From: Caballeronia arvi
GTDB taxonomy: Bacteria > Pseudomonadota > Gammaproteobacteria > Burkholderiales > Burkholderiaceae
Assembly: GCF_001544695.2 (NCBI RefSeq)
Contig: NZ_FCOM02000010.1
Location: 124,001-188,000 of the forward strand
Direction of reading: 5' to 3'
DNA length: 64,000 bases
The notes under the pieces are model-generated. The model had not been told where the DNA came from, searched no databases, and saw nothing but the letters and a program-made list of their open reading frames with translations. This document shows, piece after piece, positions 28,801 through 36,725 of the stretch. Positions within the stretch are counted from its first letter, which is position 1. Each line of letters starts with the position of its first letter. Made by a program: the position numbers and the translations under genes.

Positions 28801-29598
28801 GAAGTGCGCATCCGGCGTGCGCGTTTGCGGCACGTTCGAGCCCCACACCATCAGATACGTGGAGTTGTACCAGTCTGCGGACTCGGGTACGTCCGTCTGC
28901 TCGCCCCAGACTTGCGGCGACGCCGGCGGAAGGTCGCAATACCAGTCGTAGAACGACAGGCACGCGCCGCCGATCAGGCTCAGATAGCGCGCACCGGCGG
29001 CGTAGGAAACCATCGACATGGCGGGAATCGGCGAGAACCCGATCACGCGGTCGGGTCCGTACTTGCCGACGGTGTACGCATTCGCCGCCGCGATGATCTC
29101 GCTTGCCGTGTCCCAGTCCGCGCGCACGAAACCGCCCAGGCCGCGCACGCTCTTGTAGCGCTTCGCCTTGACCGGGTCTTCACAGATCGACGCCCACGCC
29201 GCGACCGGGTCGAGCGTCCTGCGCGCCTCGCGCCACATTTCGATGAGACGGCCGCGGATCATCGGATGCTTCACCCGCTGCGCGGAGTACACGTACCAGC
29301 TATACGAAGCGCCACGCGGACAGCCGCGCGGCTCGTGATTCGGCAGATCGGGGCGCGTGCGCGGATAATCAGTCTGCTGCGTCTCCCATGTGATCAGTCC
29401 GTTCTTGACATAGACTTTCCACGAGCACGAGCCCGTGCAGTTCACGCCATGCGTGGAGCGCACGATCTTGTCGTGCTGCCAACGGCTGCGATAACCGTTT
29501 TCCCATTTGCGGTCTTCATTCACGACCGCACCATGTCCGTTCGAGAACGTGGACTTGATGCGCGACATGAACTTCAGCCGATCCAGAAAGTGACTCAT
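25882..29598 (-). CDS. narG: Respiratory nitrate reductase alpha subunit NarG
   Basis: A 1238-residue molybdenum bis-MGD subunit reducing nitrate at the inner face of the membrane. Near residue 50, STHGVNCTGSCSW gives the histidine-type [4Fe-4S] ligand set. The molybdenum aspartate is in FYDWYCDLPP, and GSNVPQTRTPDAHF is the adjacent conserved loop. The start MSHFLDRLKFMSR is typical. It begins 143 bases after narK2 ends, with a GGAG ribosome site and its own leader. No defect seen. Confidence 0.97.
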   Translation of the reverse strand: MSHFLDRLKFMSRIKSTFSNGHGAVVNEDRKWENGYRSRWQHDKIVRSTHGVNCTGSCSWKVYVKNGLITWETQQTDYPRTRPDLPNHEPRGCPRGASYSWYVYSAQRVKHPMIRGRLIEMWREARRTLDPVAAWASICEDPVKAKRYKSVRGLGGFVRADWDTASEIIAAANAYTVGKYGPDRVIGFSPIPAMSMVSYAAGARYLSLIGGACLSFYDWYCDLPPASPQVWGEQTDVPESADWYNSTYLMVWGSNVPQTRTPDAHFYTEVRYKGTKTVAVSSDYGEMVKFGDIWLAPKQGTDAALAMAMGHVVLKEFHAGGQSAYFRDYVKRYTDMPMLVVLRENPNGDGTLVPDHFLRASQLQNDLDEANNPQWKTLVIDETSGKIVAPNGTIGFRWGEANHDDGAKVGRWNLEQKDGGSGRDIDPRLSQIGAHDEVAEVSFPYFGAEHDALLARRVPVKRITLADGTSARVATVFDLQMANYGVDQGLGGPNVASSYDDDVPYTPAWQEKHTTVPRHLVIQVAREFADNADRTQGKSMVIVGAALNHWYHNDMIYRGIINLLMMCGCIGKSGGGWAHYVGQEKLRPQFGWAPLAFALDWSRPPRQMNGTSFFYNHTSQWRHEKVALDEILGPTADKSRYENLSMLDMNAKSERMGWLPSAPQLGANPLDVVDAAKRAGRDPIEYTVEQLKSGALNFACDDPDDPANFPRNMFVWRSNILGSSGKGHEYFLKYLLGTQNALFGDEADAIKPGEVNVRGAAEGKLDLLTVLDFRMSTTCLYGDIVLPSATFYEKNDLNTSDMHPFIHPLSEAVQPLWESKSDWEIYKAIAKKFAEIGGKHLGTRTDLVCTPLMHDTPGELGQAFEPKDWRHGECDLIPSKTAPSMTLVERDYNAIYDKFTSVGPLLAKLGNGGKGINWNTAHEVDELASLSGESNGRPRLDTAIDAAEMILTFAPETNGHVAVKAWEALSKITGRDHSHLALGREHDKIRFRDVQAQPRKIISAPTWSGLESEEVSYNAGYTNVHELIPWRTLTGRQQFYQDHRWMLDFGEGSCVYKPAIDTKTVSPMLGAKPNGEHELVLNWITPHQKWGIHSTYTDNLRMLTLSRGGPHVWVSEAEAKEAGLRDNDWVEVFNVNGTLTARVVVSQRVPRGMCLMYHAQEKIINVPGAETSGMRGGIHNSVTRTVLKPTHMIGGYAQQAYGFNYYGTVGSNRDEYVIVRKMKKVDWLEGPLKEGAAS

Positions 29599-29614
29599 CC
29601 GTTTCTCCGGGCGA

Positions 29615-29654
29615 GGCGGCCGTAAGCCGCCCTAAATACGTTGATTCGAGTGTA
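29615..29654 (-). promoter_or_regulatory. narG leader: hairpin and FNR-type half-site
   Basis: In the narK2-narG gap a GC hairpin (GGCGGC-CGTAA-GCCGCC, 29615-29631) is followed by TTGAT-TCGA-GTGTA at 29641-29654, which has one perfect FNR/ANR half-site (TTGAT) and a poor second half. The hairpin could tune read-through from narK2 or mRNA ends. The FNR assignment is weak: only one half matches, and no consensus promoter is visible at the right distance. Confidence 0.3.
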
Positions 29655-29741
29655 GGGGCGCGATGCCCGCGCGCCCATTCCCCGAAAGGAGGCCTCGATT
29701 CGCGTCATGCGGATTAGTGCGCCTAGTCCTTTCGGCTTAGT

Positions 29742-31136
29742 TCAGCACGGCATGTCCGCATTGCGGCGCGCATAGCAGAACCACGTGACTGCCGCGCACA
29801 CGGCATAGAACCCGATGAAGCACCAGAGCGCGGCGTCGGGCGAGCCGGTCATGCTCATCGACGTGCCGAACCCGCGCGGGATGAAGAAGCCGCCATACGC
29901 ACCGATCGCGCCCGCGAAGCCCAGCACCGCCGCCGATTCCTTGCCCGCATCGTGCAGCGACTGCTTTTTCGCGGCGTCGGGCTTGCCCTCGGCTTCGCGC
30001 TGCTTCTGCGTGAGGAAGATCACCGGGATCATGCGGAAGGTCGATCCGTTGCCGATACCCGTCAGCGCGAACAAGGCGATGAACATCGCGAGAAAGCCAC
30101 CAAAGTTGCCGCCGACGCCGTCGTGCGGCAGACAGGCCATCACGCCGAAGACGGCTGCGATCATCGCGATGAAGGTGATGAGCGTCACGCGCGCGCCACC
30201 GAGGCGGTCCGAGATCCAGCCGCCGACCGGACGCGTGAGCGCGCCCGCGAGCGGCCCGAGGAATGCATAGGCGGTCGGATTCACCGACGGAAACTCTGCC
30301 TTCGTCAGCAAGGCGAGACCCGCCGAAAAGCCGATGAAGGAGCCAAACGTGCCGATATACAAAAGGCACATCAGCCAGTTGTGCTTTCGCCTGAAGATGA
30401 CGGCCTGTTCGGCAAACGACGCCTTCGCGTCCGCGATGTCGTTCATGCCGAACCACGCCGCGAGCGCCGAGATCACGATGAACGGCACCCAGATGAAGCC
30501 CGCGTTCTGCAGCCAGATGCCGTGTTCGACGCCGTTCGCGGTGTACGACTGCCCGCCGCCTGCGAGCGCGCCGAACACGGCCGCCGAGATCACGAGCGGC
30601 GTGACGAACTGCACGACCGACACGCCCAGGTTGCCGATGCCCGCGTTCATGCCGGTCGCGAAGCCCTTCTCTGCTTTCGGGAAGAAGAAGCTGATGTTGG
30701 CCATCGACGAGCTGAAGTTCGCGCCGCCGAGACCGCACAGCAACGCGAGCACGAGCAGCGTCGGATAAGTCGTCGACGGGTCGCGCAGCGCGAGCCCCAT
30801 TCCGATTGCCGGAATCAGAAGGCTCGCGGTGGACAACGCGGTGAAGCGCCGTCCGCCGAAGATCGGCACGAGAAACGAATAGAAGATGCGCAGCGTCGCA
30901 CCCGACAGCGGAGGCAGCGCGGTGAGCCAGAACAACTGGTCTTTCGTGAAATGGAAGCCGCCCTTGTCGAGACTGACGACGACGACGCTCCACAGCGACC
31001 AGACCGTGAAAGCCAGCGCCAGCGCGGGAATCGAGATCCAGAGGTTACGCCGGGCAACCGATTCGCCCGTCGCGCGCCAGAAGGCTGCGTTCTCGGGCTC
31101 CCATTTTGTGAGCAGGTAACGTGAAGGTGTCGACAT
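29742..31136 (-). CDS. narK2: Nitrate/nitrite transporter NarK2 (NarK/NarU antiporter type)
   Basis: A 464-residue MFS carrier with twelve membrane segments. The N-terminus LTKWEPENAAFWRATG and motifs GGANFSSSMANISFFFP and GIGNLG match the E. coli NarK/NarU-type nitrate/nitrite antiporter. Two bases separate it from narK1 upstream, so both are co-transcribed. The pair lets nitrate enter initially with protons (NarK1) and later in exchange for nitrite (NarK2). The number 2 follows the usual two-gene naming and is inferred. Confidence 0.9.
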   Translation of the reverse strand: MSTPSRYLLTKWEPENAAFWRATGESVARRNLWISIPALALAFTVWSLWSVVVVSLDKGGFHFTKDQLFWLTALPPLSGATLRIFYSFLVPIFGGRRFTALSTASLLIPAIGMGLALRDPSTTYPTLLVLALLCGLGGANFSSSMANISFFFPKAEKGFATGMNAGIGNLGVSVVQFVTPLVISAAVFGALAGGGQSYTANGVEHGIWLQNAGFIWVPFIVISALAAWFGMNDIADAKASFAEQAVIFRRKHNWLMCLLYIGTFGSFIGFSAGLALLTKAEFPSVNPTAYAFLGPLAGALTRPVGGWISDRLGGARVTLITFIAMIAAVFGVMACLPHDGVGGNFGGFLAMFIALFALTGIGNGSTFRMIPVIFLTQKQREAEGKPDAAKKQSLHDAGKESAAVLGFAGAIGAYGGFFIPRGFGTSMSMTGSPDAALWCFIGFYAVCAAVTWFCYARRNADMPC

Positions 31137-31138
31137 GG

Positions 31139-32389
31139 TTACTTTTTCGATTGAAATGTGAAGTGCATGCAGATCAGACTGACGGCAGTCGCGCCGAACA
31201 TCAGCATGAAACAGGTGGTGCGGACGCCCGTGAGATCGACGAGCAGTCCGAACAGGATCGGCAACAGGAAACCGGCGAGGCCGCCCGCGAGACCGACGAC
31301 GCCCGAGACCGCGCCGATGTTCGACGAGAATTCATCCGAAACGAACTTGAACACCGACGCCTTGCCGACCGCCATCGCGACGCCGACGACGAACATCAGC
31401 GCGGTGTAGGCGACCGGTCCCATCGCGATGTGGAACGTGACCGGGCCGTCTTTCGCGTGAACGACGAAATCGGTCACCGGATAGCTCAGCAGGAAGAAGC
31501 ACGCGAGTGCGACCCACATAACGATCCAGGTCGTGCGATACGCGCCGAAGCGGTCCGACATCCAGCCGCCGAGCGCGCGCAGCACGCCGCCGGGCAGCGA
31601 AAAACAGGCGGCGAGAAACGCAGCCTGTTCGATGCCGAAACCGTATTGATTCACGTAGTACTGCGGCATCCACAACGCGAGGCCGACGTAGCCGCCGAAC
31701 ACCACCGAGTAGTACTGCGCGTAACGCAGCACGCGCCGGTCTTTCAGGACGGCCATCTGCGCGCCGAAGCTCTGCGTGCCGGCGCTCAGGTGTGCGGGGT
31801 CAGAGGCGGAAAAGACCCAGAAAAGAAGCGCGGTCACGAGCATCGCCACCGAATAGACCTTCGGCACGATCGTCCATGTGCCTGCGGTGAGAATCAGCAC
31901 CGGCGCGACGAACTTGGTCAGCGCGGCGCCCGAATTGCCCGCGCCGAAGATGCCCATTGCGAAACCCTGGCGCGCCTTCGGAAACCAGCGCGCGACATAG
32001 GGCGTGCCCACCGAAAACGACGCGCCCGCGACTCCGACGAACAAGCCGAGCACCAGGAATTGCCACAATTCGGTGGCGTAGCCGATGAACCAGATCGGCA
32101 CGATGGTGACGGCCATCGTGAAGAAGAAGACGATGCGGCCGCCGAAGCGATCGGTCCAGATCCCGAGCGGCACGCGCGCGAGCGAGCCTGTCAGCACGGG
32201 CATCGCGGCGATGAGGCCGAATTCGGTATCGGTGAGATTGAGCTGCTTTTTGAGAGGGATGCCGAGGATGGCGAACATCATCCATACGGCGAAGCAGATC
32301 GTGAATGCGAAGGTGCTCGCGCCGAGCACGCGCCAGGCGCGCGCGTCGGTGGAGACCGGAGTACTGATGGGTGTGTTGACGACGCTCAT
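31139..32389 (-). CDS. narK1: Nitrate transporter NarK1 (MFS nitrate-proton symporter type)
   Basis: A 416-residue MFS protein of the shorter NarK1 type, with GIWTDRFGGR after the second helix, GNSGAALTKFVAPVLI in helix 5 (the nitrate-signature region), and GGVLRALGGWMSDRFG later. It is the first gene of the nar operon; the 5' leader contains an inverted repeat that includes part of the ribosome-binding area (AGGAAAGGACG before ATG). It is more similar in layout to NasA-like importers than to NarK2. Confidence 0.9.
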   Translation of the reverse strand: MSVVNTPISTPVSTDARAWRVLGASTFAFTICFAVWMMFAILGIPLKKQLNLTDTEFGLIAAMPVLTGSLARVPLGIWTDRFGGRIVFFFTMAVTIVPIWFIGYATELWQFLVLGLFVGVAGASFSVGTPYVARWFPKARQGFAMGIFGAGNSGAALTKFVAPVLILTAGTWTIVPKVYSVAMLVTALLFWVFSASDPAHLSAGTQSFGAQMAVLKDRRVLRYAQYYSVVFGGYVGLALWMPQYYVNQYGFGIEQAAFLAACFSLPGGVLRALGGWMSDRFGAYRTTWIVMWVALACFFLLSYPVTDFVVHAKDGPVTFHIAMGPVAYTALMFVVGVAMAVGKASVFKFVSDEFSSNIGAVSGVVGLAGGLAGFLLPILFGLLVDLTGVRTTCFMLMFGATAVSLICMHFTFQSKK

Positions 32390-32397
32390 CGTCCTTT

Positions 32398-32425
32398 CCT
32401 TGTCGTTGTAACTTGCTCGACAAGG
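32398..32425. promoter_or_regulatory. Inverted repeat in the narK1 leader
   Basis: CCTTGTCG and CGACAAGG form perfect 8-base arms separated by 12 bases, starting nine bases upstream of the narK1 start codon. One arm lies next to the ribosome site. It could be a protein-binding site or an mRNA hairpin that affects the first nar gene. It does not match the FNR or NarL heptamer consensus that I know. Confidence 0.4.
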
Positions 32426-32525
32426 GTACGGAGCGTCGCGCGAGACGCCTATCCGCCGGGCGGATGCGGCGTCGATATGCCGCTAGTCAATGCGGCGTAG
32501 TTCGGAAGGCTTAGCGAGCGCGCGT

Positions 32526-33638
32526 TCAGGCCTTCGGCGAAGCCAGTGCGATGCAGCTCGCGGCATCGATCGAAAAATGGATGGTCTCCCCGACCGGCGT
32601 CTTGTGCGACGGATGCACCCGCGCCAGCACGATTTGTTCGCCGACGCGGATCTGAAAATCGAGCGTTTCACCGAGAAACACCTTCGCCGCAACCGTGCCG
32701 GTGTACACGTTCCGCGCACTGATGCCATCGAGCGTTTCGTGCACCATCACGTTTTCGGGGCGCACCGAGATCACGACTTCGTCGCCGGGGCGGCACGACA
32801 CCGCGTTCGCCACCGCGATCGGACCGATCGACGATTCGATCAGCACGTTGCCATCGTCGCCTTCGCACTCGCGCACGCGGCCGTCGATGAAATTGGTCGT
32901 GCCCACGAAGTCCGCGACGAACTTGCAGTTCGGTAAATCGTAGATCGCGCGCGGCGCGGCTTTCTGCACGATCTGGCCGTCCTTCATCACGGCGATTTCG
33001 TGCGACAGCGCGAGCGCTTCCTCCTGATCGTGCGTCACATAGATCGTCGTGATGCGCAGCTCGCGCTGCATGCGCTTCAGCTCGAAACGCATCTTGTCGC
33101 GCAGCTTGGCATCGAGATTCGAGAGCGGCTCGTCGAGCAGAAGCAGCTTCGGCTCCATCACGAGCGCGCGCGCCAGCGCGAGACGTTGCTGCTGGCCGCC
33201 GGACATGCGCGTCGCGTCGCGGTCCGCGACATGATCGAGGCCCACGGCCGTCAGCACGCGCATCACCTTTTCTTCGATCTCGCGCTTCGAATATTTCTTC
33301 TCGCCGACTTCGAGCGGAAAGCTCGCGTTGCGAAAGACCGTCATGTGCGGCCAGATCGCGTAAGACTGAAACACCATGCCGAACTTGCGCCGGTTAGGCG
33401 GCACGAAGGTCTCGTCGCGCGCGGAAAACACGGTCACGCCGTTCACCGAGATCGAGCCGCCGACCGGGCGTTCGAGCCCCGCGATGGAGCGCAGCGTCGT
33501 CGTCTTGCCGCAGCCGCTCGGGCCGAGCAGCGTGAACAGCTTGCCCTCGGGGACATCGAAGGAAACGTCGCGGGCCGCGCGCACGCGCACGTTGTTGCCA
33601 TCGACATATTCGGTGTTCAGGCCTTGTACGTTCAGCAC
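32526..33638 (-). CDS. ABC transporter ATP-binding protein, Fe3+/spermidine/phosphonate (PotA/FbpC) type
   Basis: A 370-residue importer ATPase: Walker A GPSGCGKTT (about 39-47), signature MSGGQQQRLALARAL, Walker B LLLLDEPLSNLDAK, H-loop VTHDQEEAL, then a C-terminal TOBE-type domain (about 250-365). It partners the double-domain permease just upstream (36-base gap). No binding protein gene is present in the operon, so the substrate (ferric iron, 2-aminoethylphosphonate or a related ion) cannot be fixed. Confidence 0.9.
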   Translation of the reverse strand: MLNVQGLNTEYVDGNNVRVRAARDVSFDVPEGKLFTLLGPSGCGKTTTLRSIAGLERPVGGSISVNGVTVFSARDETFVPPNRRKFGMVFQSYAIWPHMTVFRNASFPLEVGEKKYSKREIEEKVMRVLTAVGLDHVADRDATRMSGGQQQRLALARALVMEPKLLLLDEPLSNLDAKLRDKMRFELKRMQRELRITTIYVTHDQEEALALSHEIAVMKDGQIVQKAAPRAIYDLPNCKFVADFVGTTNFIDGRVRECEGDDGNVLIESSIGPIAVANAVSCRPGDEVVISVRPENVMVHETLDGISARNVYTGTVAAKVFLGETLDFQIRVGEQIVLARVHPSHKTPVGETIHFSIDAASCIALASPKA

Positions 33639-33674
33639 GTTCGTCTCCGTTTTATTCTGTCGCCAGGCGTCGCT

Positions 33675-35417
33675 TCAAGCGTGGTTCGCCTTCACGCCGA
33701 ACTTCCCGCCGATCCATTGCAGCAGCATGACGAGCGCGAGCAGCGCCAGCACGAGCATCACCGACAGCGCCGACAGCTCCACGTATTGCCCGTTCTGCCA
33801 CAGCTCCCAGATCACGATGGACACCGTCTCCGATCCGGGGCTATACAGCAGGATCGAGCTCGACAGTTCGCGGATCGACACGATCATCACGTAGATCCAG
33901 CCCGCGAGCAGACCGGGTTTGAGTAGCGGCAACACGATGCGGAAGAACGTCGCGCTCCAGCTCGCGCAGCTCATCGCGGCGGACTCTTCGAGTTCCTTGT
34001 GAATCTGCACCATCGATGTCGTCGTGTAGCGCATGCCGTACGGCATGAACCGCGTGATGTAGGCGATCAGCAGAATCCACAGCGTGCCGTAGATGCCGAT
34101 ATCGACTTTCAGCGACACGATCATGAACGACAGGCCGAGCACGAGCCCTGGAAACACGAGCGGCAGCGACGCGAGGTTGTCGAGCAGCCAGCGGCCCGGT
34201 AGCTTTGTCTTGATGACGATCCAGCAGATCACCGCGGACAGCAGCATGACGGCGGTCGCGCAGCCGAACGACAGCATGAGGCTGTTGATCACCGCATGAC
34301 GCAACGTCGACAGATGCAGGATGTAGCCGTACGCATCGAATGAAAGATGATGCAGCGCGGAGAGCGACGGCGTGCGGTAATACTTCTGCAGCGACGACCA
34401 GAGCAGCACGGCGAACGGCAGCGCGACGATCAGCAGAAAGTAGACGACGAACACGCCGACCGTGAGATACCGCCACCTGCCGATATCGACGACGCGCGGA
34501 CGGAAGCCCTTGCCGCTCATCGTCGAATACTTGCCGCCGCCCGACGACACGCGCGATTGCAGATACAGACCGATGGACGTGATGATGAGCAGCAGCATCG
34601 AATACGACGATGCGAGTCCGATCTGGCTCGGATACTGTTCTATCGCTTCATAGATCGACGACGTGAACACCTGCAGCTTCACCGGCAAGCCAATGAGCGC
34701 GGGCACTTCGAACGATTCGAGCGCCCGCACGAAGAGAATCAGCAGCGTCGAGACGATGGCCGGAAACGCGAGGCGCAGCGTGATGCGCCACATCGTGCGC
34801 GCGACGCCCGCGCCGCTCATCAGCGACGATTCCTCCAGCGACGGGTCCATGCCGCGAAAGGCGGCGGACATGAGGAGGAAGGCCATCGTCGAATAATGCA
34901 GGCCGTCGACCCAGATCATGCCGCTCATGCTGTAGATGTCGAAGATCGGCTTCGTCACGCCGAACAGCGAGCCGAACACCACGTTCAGCACGCCGATTTT
35001 CGGGCTCGCGAGAAAGATCCACGCGATCGTGAAGAGAATGCTCGGGACGATCAGCGGAACGATCGTGATCGCATAGAAAAACTTGCGGAACGGCGTGTTC
35101 GTGCGCTCGATGATCCACGCGAGCACCGTGCCGATGAGAAACGACACGCACGCCGCGCCGAGCGCGAACCTGAGCGAATTGAAGAGCGTGCGCAGCGTTT
35201 CGGGGCTGCCATAGGCGAGCCTGTAGTTGCCGAACGTGAAGACAGCGGGGTTATCGGCGACTTGCGGCGTGAAGAAGCTCTGCCAGAAAAGGAACACGAG
35301 CGGGATCAGCGCCAGCACGCCCGCGACGATCACCGCGCCGCCGATCACAAACCACTTCGCGTCGAGCCGCGTGGAACGCGATATGGCTGCCTTCATCGCA
35401 TCGAATGTCAGTTCCAA
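33675..35417 (-). CDS. ABC transporter permease, FbpB/PhnV-like fused double permease
   Basis: A 580-residue membrane protein with two BPD_transp_1 permease domains in one chain (about residues 85-280 and 375-570), each with the cytoplasmic EAA-type loop (e.g. LEESSLMSGAGVARTMWRIT and LEESAAMSCASWSATFFRIV, given at or under twenty residues). This fusion is typical of ferric-iron and phosphonate importers. It is the first gene of a two-gene operon whose promoter region holds a 12-bp palindrome. A normal operon would begin with a periplasmic binding protein, which is absent here. Confidence 0.9.
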   Translation of the reverse strand: MELTFDAMKAAISRSTRLDAKWFVIGGAVIVAGVLALIPLVFLFWQSFFTPQVADNPAVFTFGNYRLAYGSPETLRTLFNSLRFALGAACVSFLIGTVLAWIIERTNTPFRKFFYAITIVPLIVPSILFTIAWIFLASPKIGVLNVVFGSLFGVTKPIFDIYSMSGMIWVDGLHYSTMAFLLMSAAFRGMDPSLEESSLMSGAGVARTMWRITLRLAFPAIVSTLLILFVRALESFEVPALIGLPVKLQVFTSSIYEAIEQYPSQIGLASSYSMLLLIITSIGLYLQSRVSSGGGKYSTMSGKGFRPRVVDIGRWRYLTVGVFVVYFLLIVALPFAVLLWSSLQKYYRTPSLSALHHLSFDAYGYILHLSTLRHAVINSLMLSFGCATAVMLLSAVICWIVIKTKLPGRWLLDNLASLPLVFPGLVLGLSFMIVSLKVDIGIYGTLWILLIAYITRFMPYGMRYTTTSMVQIHKELEESAAMSCASWSATFFRIVLPLLKPGLLAGWIYVMIVSIRELSSSILLYSPGSETVSIVIWELWQNGQYVELSALSVMLVLALLALVMLLQWIGGKFGVKANHA

Positions 35418-35834
35418 GCGCGGCTCCTCCTCGAAGTGACCGACTGGGTGTCATCGGATGAAGCGCATCATAAACTTAGGTACCTAAACAAATAAACCTG
35501 CGGAAAGTACTGAGGGCGTGCTGGCATGGTGGGCGTTCTGTCGGGCGGAATGAAAAGGCGCGGGGATTCGAATTACACCGCTCGACCGCGCGCTTTCACC
35601 ACGGTTTATGACACCCGCGATCTCATCCCTTCGTTGTAGACTCCCTACCCTTCCGGACGACGACGAAAAGACGAATCCACCACGCGACACCCTGTCGCAT
35701 CAGCTTGATCTGAAACAAAATTTCAACCATTCGCGCCATCGCGAAAATTCTTGCATGGCATGATCCTGACGCGGCGCTACGCCGTGTAACGGCGTTCTCC
35801 CGGGACGCTCCGATCATAGAAACCAGCGAATGCA
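35418..35834. other. 417-base divergent intergenic region between ABC permease and cyoA
   Basis: The left part carries the putative operator for the ABC operon (separate entry). The middle has no ORF with good codon use. Near cyoA, ACGCCG-TGTAA-CGGCGT at 35779-35795 can form a 6-bp hairpin in the probable cyoA leader. No sigma-70 promoter for cyoA stands out. Nothing here resembles a tRNA or mobile element. Confidence 0.4.
35467..35495 (-). promoter_or_regulatory. Putative promoter with TTAGGTACCTAA operator for the ABC operon
   Basis: On the minus strand a TATGAT -10 (35472-35467) lies 17 bases after a poor -35 (TTATTT, 35495-35490). The spacer contains the perfect 12-base palindrome TTAGGTACCTAA (35476-35487). 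A repressor bound there would block RNA polymerase, a typical MarR or GntR geometry. No matching regulator gene is adjacent; the assignment is inferred from position and symmetry. Confidence 0.5.
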
Positions 35835-36722
35835 ATGAATGAGAATACCCAACGTTTAGCAGTGCCATTGTTATCGGGGTTGGCAGCCAGTCTCTGTCTT
35901 TCGGGATGCAAGCTGGAAGTGTTGGACTCGAAAGGCGTGATCGGCGCAGCGGAATCCTCGCTGATCGCCACCGCGACCTACGCCATGCTTCTCGTCGTAG
36001 TCCCGGTGATCCTGTTGACCCTGTTCGTCGCATGGCGCTATCGGGCGTCCAACAAGAACGCCACCTACGCGCCGAAGTGGGCACACTCCACGGCCATCGA
36101 AGTCGTGGTCTGGGCCATCCCCGCGGTCATCATCCTGTACCTCGGCATCCTGACGTGGAAAACCACGCATGAGCTCGATCCGTACAAGCCGCTCGAGTCG
36201 AACGTGAAGCCGATCAACGTCGAAGTCGTCGCGCTCGACTGGAAGTGGCTGTTCATCTATCCGGACCTGGGCGTCGCGTCGGTGAACCAGCTCGCGTTCC
36301 CGGTCGGCACGCCGGTGAATTTCCGCATCACGTCGGATTCGGTGATGAACTCGTTCTTCATCCCGCAGCTCGGCAGCCAGATCTACGCAATGGCCGGCAT
36401 GCAGACCCGTCTGCACCTGATGGCCGACCACGCCGGCGACTACGCGGGCATCTCGGCGAACTACAGCGGCGCAGGCTTCTCCGACATGAAGTTCCGCGCT
36501 CTCGCCATGTCCGGCGGCGACTTCGACGCGTGGGTCAAGAAGGTCAAGACTGCGCCCGAGGCACTGAGCATGGACGTCTACACGGGCGTCGCCCGTCCGA
36601 GCGAGAAGGTTGCAGTGCGCTACTTCTCGACCGTCGATCCGAAGCTCTTCAACAACATCGTCGCGAAATACAACTACGGCCGCTTCGATGTGAATGGCGC
36701 AAATTGTGTAACCAAGGGGTAA
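35835..36722 (+). CDS. cyoA: Cytochrome bo3-type ubiquinol oxidase subunit II
   Basis: A 295-residue lipoprotein subunit of the quinol oxidase. A lipobox LSGC ends the signal at C25, and two transmembrane helices follow (about residues 44-66 and 87-107), then a cupredoxin-like periplasmic domain. The CuA copper ligands of cytochrome c oxidases are absent, as expected for a quinol oxidase, and a COX-aromatic-rich C-terminal part follows. First gene of cyoABCD, three bases from cyoB. Confidence 0.94.
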   Translation: MNENTQRLAVPLLSGLAASLCLSGCKLEVLDSKGVIGAAESSLIATATYAMLLVVVPVILLTLFVAWRYRASNKNATYAPKWAHSTAIEVVVWAIPAVIILYLGILTWKTTHELDPYKPLESNVKPINVEVVALDWKWLFIYPDLGVASVNQLAFPVGTPVNFRITSDSVMNSFFIPQLGSQIYAMAGMQTRLHLMADHAGDYAGISANYSGAGFSDMKFRALAMSGGDFDAWVKKVKTAPEALSMDVYTGVARPSEKVAVRYFSTVDPKLFNNIVAKYNYGRFDVNGANCVTKG

Positions 36723-36725
36723 GCC

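Noticed and set aside
33675..35417. Two half permeases considered as a fusion artefact
   Set aside because: Double-domain permeases are normal in the FbpB/PhnV-type family.
35565..35600. GATTCGAATT, like a tRNA T-loop
   Set aside because: The flanks do not pair as a T-stem, and no acceptor stem, anticodon arm or CCA end can be folded.
35779..35795. Hairpin ACGCCG-TGTAA-CGGCGT considered as a terminator
   Set aside because: It has no T-run on either side; it may be a leader structure only.
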